A DNA stretch of 30,116 bases from Caccovicinus sp051878975 (GTDB lineage: Bacteria > Bacillota > Clostridia > Lachnospirales > Lachnospiraceae). Shown in pieces: positions 24,862 to 30,116 of the stretch. Where the stretch lies: the NCBI GenBank assembly GCA_051878975.1, contig JBJELD010000101.1, positions 1-30,116 of the forward strand. Direction: 5' to 3'. The notes under the pieces are model-generated. The model saw only the letters and a program-made list of their open reading frames with translations. It did no database searches and was not told where the DNA came from. Each line of letters starts with the position of its first letter. Position 1 is the first letter of the stretch. The position numbers were made by a program, and so were the translations under genes.

Positions 24862-26214
24862 ATGCATAAAGAAGAAGGATCGAAAGCGATTTTTAAAGAA
24901 GAGCCTGTTTCCAAAACGGTACTGCGGAATGTAATCCCCGCAATGCTGTCCTCGCTTATGATGTTGATTTATAACATGGCAGATACATTTTTTATCGGGC
25001 AGACACACAATGACTACATGGTAGCGGCAGTTTCACTGGCCAATCCGGTTTTTCTTGTTTTTATGGCGATCGGAACGCTGTTCGGTGTCGGCGGTTCTTC
25101 TGCAATTGCACGGGCACTTGGTGAAGGACGCAAGGGCTATGCATGCAAGGTATCGGCATTTTGTACATGGGCCGGCGCTGGAGTCGGCCTGCTCTGTATG
25201 CTGCTGATCTGGATTTTTATGGATCCCATTCTCGTTCTGCTTGGTGCAAGTGCAGACACTGCAGAATATACCCGCACGTATTTAAGTCTGGTAACGATTG
25301 GCGGCGTGTTTTCCGTACTGGCTGGCTGCTGGTCAAATATCATCCGCGCGGAGGGGAACCCTTCTGCCGCAATGTGGGGAAATTTGCTCGGCAATGTGAT
25401 CAATATCATTCTTGATCCGATTCTGATTTTTACGTTCCGGATGGGGATCGCGGGAGCGGCCATTACGACGACGATCGGAAACATGGCAGGAACGTTTATT
25501 TATCTGTCTCATATCCTGTGGGGAAAATTTACGCTCAGCATTCGGCTGAAGGATTTTTCGGTAAAAAATAATATTTGCAGAAATGTTCTGGCGATTGGAA
25601 TTCCGGCCGCATTGACCAGCCTTTTCATGAGCCTTTCTCAGATATTTGCAAATGGTCTGATTTCTGCATACGGTGATATGGCACTTGCTGCATATGGAAT
25701 TGCTGCAAAGATCCGGATGTGTTTTGCAATGCTTGGAAATGGTATGGGGCATGGCGTGCAGCCTATCCTGGGATTTTGCTATGGCGCAGGGGAAAAAAAG
25801 CGTTTTCAGGAAATCCTGCGTTTTTCCATGGTCCTGTCGCTGATTTTGTTCGCCTTTTTTATGGGTTTATGCATGGTATTTACAAAACCGCTTGTGACCC
25901 TGTTTCTGACGGATGATTCTGCCCTGGAGTACGGAATTCGGTTTACAAGGATGATACTTTTGTCAGCTTTCTTTATAGGTACGTTCTGTATTCTGATGAG
26001 TACCCTGCAGGCCGTCGGCGCGGCAAAATCTTCTCTTTTTGCGGCTGTTTCCCGTCAGGGAATCATTTATATTCCGCTGCTGTTTATTATGGAAGCGGCT
26101 TTTGGAGTGATCGGACTTGTGGCTGCACAGCCTTTGGCAGAATTTATTTCGCTTTTGATTGTTATGGTTATGGTTGCCGTTGCTGTAAAAAGAATGACGC
26201 CAAAGGCAGCATGA
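24862..26214 (+). CDS. MATE-family multidrug/toxin exporter
   Basis: Polytopic inner-membrane antiporter, 450 residues, with about twelve hydrophobic helices in two related halves. Typical MATE segments include MADTFFIGQTHNDYMVAAVSLANP in helix 1-2, GVGGSSAIARALGEG, and in the second half AAYGIAAKIRMCFAMLGNGMGHGVQPILGFCYGA. It uses a Na+ or H+ gradient to expel cationic compounds; the coupling ion is not clear from sequence. The start at 24862 is chosen because GAGGAGG lies 7-8 nt before it; a longer frame opening at 24778 would include the hairpin upstream. It follows the decayed lipocalin-like gene directly. Confidence 0.92.
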   Translation: MHKEEGSKAIFKEEPVSKTVLRNVIPAMLSSLMMLIYNMADTFFIGQTHNDYMVAAVSLANPVFLVFMAIGTLFGVGGSSAIARALGEGRKGYACKVSAFCTWAGAGVGLLCMLLIWIFMDPILVLLGASADTAEYTRTYLSLVTIGGVFSVLAGCWSNIIRAEGNPSAAMWGNLLGNVINIILDPILIFTFRMGIAGAAITTTIGNMAGTFIYLSHILWGKFTLSIRLKDFSVKNNICRNVLAIGIPAALTSLFMSLSQIFANGLISAYGDMALAAYGIAAKIRMCFAMLGNGMGHGVQPILGFCYGAGEKKRFQEILRFSMVLSLILFAFFMGLCMVFTKPLVTLFLTDDSALEYGIRFTRMILLSAFFIGTFCILMSTLQAVGAAKSSLFAAVSRQGIIYIPLLFIMEAAFGVIGLVAAQPLAEFISLLIVMVMVAVAVKRMTPKAA

Positions 26215-26341
26215 TTGATATCCATAGAGAGGTTCTGAGAAATTTGCATCCGGCAGTGGTGGATAACGCATGTATAAAATCTGAAGGATGGGGAAAACTT
26301 CCGGATAGAAGTGATAAATTTGGTTAAAGGAGGTTTTCCTT

Positions 26342-26545
26342 ATGAACAGAGCATTAGACGGAACTGCGCTGACGCTCAGCATTATCGGCGCTGTAAACTG
26401 GGGATTGATCGGATTTTTTAATTTTAATCTGATTGGGTTCCTTTTCGGAAGCAGCTGGCTGGCAAGGATTATTTATGCCATTGTCGGTTTGTGCGGTCTG
26501 TATCTGTTTACCTTTTATGGAAGGTCGGGACAGACGGCAGAATAA
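26342..26545 (+). CDS. DUF378 small membrane protein
   Basis: 67 residues with two membrane helices. It matches the DUF378 pattern: LDGTALTLSIIGAVNWGLIGFFNFNLIGFLFG, then ARIIYAIVGLCGLYLF. This family is widespread in Firmicutes and has no known function. AAAGGAGG is 9 nt before the ATG. The 127 nt upstream hold no clear terminator for the MATE gene and no strong promoter, so read-through is possible. A terminator follows at 26629. Confidence 0.88.
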   Translation: MNRALDGTALTLSIIGAVNWGLIGFFNFNLIGFLFGSSWLARIIYAIVGLCGLYLFTFYGRSGQTAE

Positions 26546-26628
26546 AGGGCATATGCCCATTGGCTTCTTAAATGTATTGGTCTCAGTCAACCAGCGAAGT
26601 GATGAGCTGGGAAGCGGACCATAACTGG

Positions 26629-26653
26629 AAGGCTGCTTTCGGGCGGCCTTTTT
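26629..26653 (+). terminator. Terminator after the DUF378 gene
   Basis: AAGGCTGC (26629-26636) pairs with GCGGCCTT (26643-26650), one G:U, 6-nt loop, ending in a run of five T. Confidence 0.8.
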
Positions 26654-26664
26654 GTGGTTGCTTA

Positions 26665-26693
26665 TTGTACCAAAAGGGAAAAAAAGGTATAAT
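26665..26693 (+). promoter_or_regulatory. Promoter of the deacetylase-DsbA operon
   Basis: TTGTAC (26665-26670), 17-nt spacer, consensus TATAAT (26688-26693). It gives a leader of about 40 nt to the ATG at 26741. Confidence 0.75.
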
Positions 26694-26740
26694 GAGGAAA
26701 GAATATGCCGATGGGAAAGGCGAAAGGAGAAAATACGAAA

Positions 26741-27553
26741 ATGAGCAATAAAGTGATCTATATCTGCTTCCCGGGGGGAAAGCATAAAGTGCTGACCATG
26801 AGCTATGACGATGGAAAAAAAGAGGATCGGAGGCTGGTTGAAATCTTCAATCGTTACGGAATCAAGGGAACCTTCCATATCAATTCCGGTTTGTACACGG
26901 ATAATGAGGGGCTTCCGCGGATTCCGGCAGAAGAGTGGAAGGAGCTGTACCGTGGTCATGAGGTATCCTGCCATACGGTGCTGCATCCGACGATTGCAAG
27001 ATGTCCGATCGAGCAGGTGGCGCTGCAGATTTTGGAGGACAGAAGAAGTCTGGAGCGTGCGGTGGGTTATCCGGTCCGTGGACTTTCCTATCCGAACGGT
27101 TCCTACAGCAAGGAGATTGTGGAGCTGCTTCCGAAGCTGGGAATCGAGTACAGCCGTGTGGTGGGGAATACGGACGATTTTGCGATTCCGGAAGATTTTC
27201 TGACCTGGAAAGCGACCTGTCACCATAACCATAATCTGCTGGAGAACGGCCGGCGTTTTGTGGATCTCCATAAAACTCAGTATTTATACATGATGTATGT
27301 GTGGGGCCACAGCTATGAGTTTCGCCAGGATCATAACTGGGAGCTGATCGAGGAATTTTGCCAGATGGTATCCGGAAAGGAGGATATCTGGTATGCAACG
27401 AATATTCAGATCGTAGATTATATGAAGGCAGCCAAGGCGCTTCAGTTTACGGTGGACGGAGATCTGGTACATAATCCGTCTGCATGCAGCGTCTGGATTC
27501 GCGTGGATCAGAAGATTCTGGAAATCCCGGGCGGTGCGGCTGTTTCCATTTAA
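26741..27553 (+). CDS. Polysaccharide deacetylase family protein (NodB domain)
   Basis: 270 residues, no signal peptide, so probably cytosolic. Carbohydrate-esterase-4 motifs are present: SYDDG with D23 and D24 (catalytic base and metal ligand), HTVLH with metal ligands H78 and H82, and RGLSYPNGSYS as motif 3. The usual product is deacetylated chitin, peptidoglycan or a related N-acetyl sugar, but a cytosolic form may act on a small substrate. The start at 26741 is preferred to the ATG at 26705 because AAAGGAGA lies 10 nt before it. It is followed 47 nt later by the DsbA-like gene, probably in the same operon. Confidence 0.88.
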   Translation: MSNKVIYICFPGGKHKVLTMSYDDGKKEDRRLVEIFNRYGIKGTFHINSGLYTDNEGLPRIPAEEWKELYRGHEVSCHTVLHPTIARCPIEQVALQILEDRRSLERAVGYPVRGLSYPNGSYSKEIVELLPKLGIEYSRVVGNTDDFAIPEDFLTWKATCHHNHNLLENGRRFVDLHKTQYLYMMYVWGHSYEFRQDHNWELIEEFCQMVSGKEDIWYATNIQIVDYMKAAKALQFTVDGDLVHNPSACSVWIRVDQKILEIPGGAAVSI

Positions 27554-27600
27554 CATGAAGAGGGGGCCGGCATATCATAAATACCAGGAGGGAGATCAAA

Positions 27601-28296
27601 ATGAATGGAACCGTGAAAATTTTATTTGTTACGGATTTTGTCTGCCCGTACTGCATTGTCGCGAAAGAGGCGTTAAAGCAGGCAGCCAGGGAACTGGGTC
27701 TGAAGCTGGAATGGAAGCTTTGGCCCATGGAACTGACGGAAGAGCCAAAGGAACGGGTGGATACTTATCACGATCCCGTGCGGCGGGAGCGTTATAAGGT
27801 GTTGGAGAAACCGCTGCGGCAGCTGAGGCTGGATGCAAAATTTCCTCCGGCAGTGGTTCCGCGCCCATATACCCGCCTGGCATGGGAGGGCTGGCATTTT
27901 GCAAAAGAAAAAGGTCTGGACGGCCTGTACAGTGATCTGGTGTACCGGGCGTATTTTATTGACGAGAAGGACATCGGAGATCTTGCGGTACTGTCGGAGC
28001 TGGCCGGGCGCGCCGGACTGGACCGGGAGGAATACCAAAAGGCGCTTCAGGACGGCACATACCGGGCGGCAGAAAAGCAGGCCACGGATTATTCGAGAAA
28101 TACCATGCAGATTAAAAGTGTACCGACCATTTTTTTCAATGGGCAGAAGGTTCGGGTGACGGAATATACAAAGGAAGAAATGATGCGGCTGCTGCAGCAG
28201 GCGACAGAGCAGGCAGATACGGCGGACACAGACTGTGCATACGGCGCAGCCGGTGCCGGCGGATTTGGCTGCGGGCCGGATGGCTGCGGGTTTTAA
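27601..28296 (+). CDS. DsbA/FrnE-like thiol oxidoreductase with Cys/Gly-rich tail
   Basis: 231 residues, thioredoxin fold with a helical insert. The active site is CPYC (C15-C18) in TDFVCPYCIVAKEAL, and the cis-proline loop is KSVPTIFFNG near 175-184. The overall pattern is that of the FrnE/2-hydroxychromene-2-carboxylate isomerase branch of DsbA. No signal peptide, so cytosolic. The last 24 residues are unusual: DCAYGAAGAGGFGCGPDGCG, with three Cys among Gly and Ala, which could bind a metal or serve as a redox relay. AGGAGGGAG precedes the ATG. It probably shares a transcript with the deacetylase. Confidence 0.85.
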   Translation: MNGTVKILFVTDFVCPYCIVAKEALKQAARELGLKLEWKLWPMELTEEPKERVDTYHDPVRRERYKVLEKPLRQLRLDAKFPPAVVPRPYTRLAWEGWHFAKEKGLDGLYSDLVYRAYFIDEKDIGDLAVLSELAGRAGLDREEYQKALQDGTYRAAEKQATDYSRNTMQIKSVPTIFFNGQKVRVTEYTKEEMMRLLQQATEQADTADTDCAYGAAGAGGFGCGPDGCGF

Positions 28297-28300
28297 AGGA

Positions 28301-28579
28301 GTGAACCGGTCTGTGTATCTGATCGTTCCTGTGAAGGAAGAGAAGATTGTTCTGCGTGTATTTGAGTATGGTTGTGGTCATGCTATGAAAACACGGAACG
28401 GGGAATAGCGGCTGAGATTTCCGAACCTGATGATTTTGTATCTTTGTGAGGCAGAGAAGGTGCCCAATCATCTGGAATTGACGATCGAGTTTGATGACCA
28501 GGGAACCTATGTTTATCGCGTGCCGTTATGGAAGTATCTTCGGATTCCATTAGAGGAACTGAACCGCCGCAAGCATTGA
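28301..28579 (+). pseudogene. C-terminal remnant of an Rpn-type nuclease, with in-frame stop
   Basis: Reading from GTG 28301, the frame gives KEEKIVLRVFEYGCGHAMKT, then a TAG stop at 28406-28408. It continues in the same frame with RLRFPNLMILYLCEAEKVP, LTIEFDDQGTYVYRVPLWKY and IPLEELNRRKH before TGA. These phrases match, from memory, the C-terminal part of Rpn-family recombination-promoting nuclease/transposase-like proteins (about 300 residues, PD-(D/E)XK fold) common in Lachnospiraceae. The nuclease domain is missing, the stop interrupts the frame, and the end is cut. It is therefore a dead fragment. Confidence 0.6.
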
Positions 28580-28891
28580 AAATATCGGTTACAAATGATA
28601 TAGCAGGCAGTATCGATGGGAATGTTGCTGCAGAAAATATGGACTGGACCATGAGTTTGCGGTTTCCTGTATCCGACAGTATCTGGGCGTTGACAAAGTA
28701 CCGATGCTGCTGACGAATATTCAATGCTGTAAAAATCGCACAAAAAGTCGGCCTATATTTCCGGAATTAATGTTACTGGTAATGCAGGCAGGATCGATTG
28801 GAAAAGGCATATATGGTATGCTTATTTTTCATCGGTCTTTTTTTGTTGTCCGGGACAAGTCAACAGGGGAATTCCCAACGGAGCAGAGACG
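28580..28891. other. Unassigned degenerate stretch
   Basis: 312 nt with no supported gene. Short frames exist (for example 28704-28895) but lack ribosome sites and resemble nothing I know. Between a nuclease remnant and a chimeric frame, it is most simply read as decayed gene sequence. Confidence 0.5.
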
Positions 28892-29470
28892 ATGATTTTG
28901 GCAAAATCGGTATTGAAGCAGGTCGGTGGAGAGGCAAACGTATCTCATCTGGAACATTGTTCTACACGTCTTCGTTTTTCGATTGTAGATGCAGGCAAGG
29001 TAGATAAGGATGCGTTGAAAGCAATTCCCGGAGTTATGGGAGTGGTCAGCAGCGGAAATCAGCGCCAGGTCATTATTGGAAATGACGTGATTGAGGTATA
29101 TAATGAGCTTTTAAAGCAAGGAAGCATTAATGCGTTTCAGATTGATTATAGTCCGGAAGTTTTCCGAGGGCTCGTGTTTGCATTCGAAGCTGCACTGGTG
29201 TTTCATGTGGTACTGATCGGAATGCCCTATTTGTTCCGGAAGGCGATAAATCTGACGCCGGTGGAGCAGGCTTCTTTGTCCTATCCGAATTCAGGGGAAA
29301 TTTTGATTCCGCTTGTGGTAAGTAAACATATCGTTCAAAAAATCACGGACAATTATGCCTACAAGTGTTTTGTCGGCTGCGACGTATTTTTCTTTTATAA
29401 TATCAGCAACTTATTTCATATTCTGTTTATAGTATTCTGGAAATGGGTAATACTATTACTGATAAACTGA
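28892..29470 (+). pseudogene. In-frame chimera: PTS EIIB domain joined to AEC-transporter fragment
   Basis: The 192-residue frame has two unrelated parts. Residues 1-75 are a glucose/sucrose-class PTS EIIB domain: LAKSVLKQVGGEANVSHLEH, the phospho-acceptor C23 in HCSTRLRF, and VDKDALKAIPGVMGVV and QVIIGNDV. The EIIC domain that should follow is absent. Residues of about 86-145 instead read FRGLVFAFEAALVFHVVLIG and LTPVEQASLSYPNSGEILIP, which resembles part of an AEC (auxin-efflux-carrier type) transporter. The last 45 residues are hydrophobic and unassignable. I read it as a deletion scar that kept the frame, not a working protein, though an isolated EIIB could still accept phosphate. Confidence 0.6.
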
Positions 29471-29475
29471 AATAT

Positions 29476-29493
29476 ATTTGACGCGCGTCAAAT
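29476..29493. promoter_or_regulatory. Perfect 18-bp palindrome (probable operator)
   Basis: ATTTGACGCGCGTCAAAT reads the same on both strands. It contains the -35 box of the promoter described next, so a dimeric repressor bound here would block transcription. Confidence 0.7.
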
Positions 29494-29506
29494 AAAAATA
29501 TATAAT
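29478..29506 (+). promoter_or_regulatory. Promoter of the HipA-like gene
   Basis: TTGACG (29478-29483), 17-nt spacer, consensus TATAAT (29501-29506). Transcription would begin near 29513, giving a leader of about 115 nt that contains a strong hairpin. Confidence 0.8.
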
Positions 29507-29560
29507 TATAATATTTAAAAGATTGCGGGAGTACGTAGTATGGAGCAATCCGGTATCAGA

Positions 29561-29584
29561 GGGGGCAAAATACCTTTTGCCCCC
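29561..29584 (+). other. Strong hairpin in the leader of the HipA-like gene
   Basis: GGGGGCAAAA (29561-29570) and TTTTGCCCCC (29575-29584) form a perfect 10-bp stem with a TACC loop. Only AACATCATTT follows, without a proper T-run, so it is a poor terminator. It lies about 40 nt before the start codon; role unknown. Confidence 0.6.
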
Positions 29585-29626
29585 AACATCATTTAAAACA
29601 CTAAATTTTGGACAGAGGTGACGAGA

Positions 29627-30116
29627 ATGCAGCAGAAGGTAATTGCAGAGAAGCAGGATCTTACATATCTTAAATGGTCTCATGCAAGAAATTCCAGTGG
29701 TACAGCCGGGACATTTTTAAAATCCCAGTCGGTGGTGTCTGGAGAAAAAATATATTATAAGTTATCTAATTTTGACAGTGAAAAGGGAATTGTTGGTCAT
29801 GAATGTGTGAATGAAATCATTGTTGATCGTTTGCTTACCATTTTGGGGGTAGAACATTTAGAATATCAGCTTATACATGCAGATATAGAGATGGATGGAA
29901 AAATCTATGATACATGGTTGTGTGCATCAAAGGATTTTAAGAAAAGAGGAGAAACAAAATCTGCACTGGATAATTATTATCAGATTAACAAAAAATCTGA
30001 TGAATCCCGTTATGAATTTTGTGTTAATAATGGGTGGAAAAAATATATTGATACTATGTTGGCGGTAGATTATCTGATATTAAATAGAGATCGTCATGGT
30101 GCTAATATAGAGGTGC
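29627..30116 (+). CDS. HipA-like protein kinase, cut by the window end
   Basis: The first 163 codons of an open frame that runs off the right edge. KWSHARNSSGTAGTFLKS, KIYYKLSNFDSEKGIVGHEC and, near the end, AVDYLILNRDRHGANIEV are typical of the HipA-like Ser/Thr kinase family of Clostridia. The last segment holds the catalytic-loop region (NRDRHGAN) of the kinase fold. The K in YYKLS is the likely ATP-binding lysine. GAGGTGA is about 7 nt before the ATG. Codons are markedly A/T-rich (AAA, ATA, TTA) compared with the rest of the window, suggesting horizontal origin. No HipB-like antitoxin gene precedes it; one could lie beyond the edge. Confidence 0.82.
   Translation, partial: MQQKVIAEKQDLTYLKWSHARNSSGTAGTFLKSQSVVSGEKIYYKLSNFDSEKGIVGHECVNEIIVDRLLTILGVEHLEYQLIHADIEMDGKIYDTWLCASKDFKKRGETKSALDNYYQINKKSDESRYEFCVNNGWKKYIDTMLAVDYLILNRDRHGANIEV

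Noticed and set aside
26354..27271. 305-codon minus-strand frame over the DUF378 and deacetylase genes
   Set aside because: Spans two real genes and a terminator, with no start signal and no domain.
28704..28895. Short plus-strand frames (63 and 69 codons) between the nuclease remnant and the EIIB chimera
   Set aside because: No ribosome site, no family resemblance, and they overlap each other; the stretch is more likely decayed sequence.
23735..30116. Insertion sequence, prophage or CRISPR array in the accessory right part
   Set aside because: No intact transposase, integrase, terminal inverted repeats or regularly spaced repeats could be found; only gene fragments are visible.

Overview
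This window looks like a chromosomal segment of an anaerobic Gram-positive Firmicute of the class Clostridia, most probably a Lachnospiraceae-type gut bacterium. The grounds are strong AGGAGG-type ribosome binding sites, a CIRCE/HrcA heat-shock operator, a T-box leader, an oxygen/NO-scavenging flavodiiron protein with fused redox domains, a probable PPi-dependent phosphofructokinase, and protein sequences typical of that group. Almost everything is on the + strand.

Layout. (1) 1-6358: a complete F1Fo ATP synthase operon, atpB-E-F-H-A-G-D-C, ending at a strong terminator. The c-subunit carries the ligand set of Na+-translocating enzymes. (2) 6475-6604: a single tRNA-Ala(CGC) with its own promoter and terminator. 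(3) 6718-9290: a flavodiiron protein fused to a flavin reductase and a short-spaced rubredoxin, then an Hsp20 gene behind a perfect CIRCE element. Both are stand-alone units concerned with oxygen/NO or heat stress. (4) 9386-13064: phosphofructokinase, then a T-box leader and aspartyl-tRNA synthetase. The T-box specifier reads AAC (Asn), not Asp, which fits an AspRS that also charges tRNA-Asn. (5) 13041-13295 (minus): a small one-helix membrane protein, divergent from the next block.

(6) 13521-23830: eight tightly packed co-directional genes without an internal terminator. They encode a short KdpD-like histidine kinase, its response regulator, DNA topoisomerase III, a cytosolic BspA-type leucine-rich-repeat protein, a YczE-like membrane protein, a DUF3783 protein, a VWA protein with a degenerate metallopeptidase-like domain, and a MoxR-type AAA+ ATPase. 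This is the best candidate for an uncharacterised system: a AAA+/VWA machine with possible partners, apparently co-transcribed with a two-component system.

(7) 23870-28296: accessory genes: a decayed lipocalin/CrtC-like gene, a MATE exporter, a DUF378 protein, a polysaccharide deacetylase and a DsbA/FrnE-like oxidoreductase with a Cys/Gly-rich tail. (8) 28301-29470: a gene graveyard holding an Rpn-type nuclease C-terminus with an in-frame stop, unassignable sequence, and an in-frame chimera of a PTS EIIB domain and a probable AEC-transporter fragment. (9) 29476-30116: an AT-rich HipA-like kinase gene, cut by the window edge, behind a promoter whose -35 box lies inside a perfect 18-bp palindrome. 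All functional statements rest on reading motifs by eye; no database search was possible.
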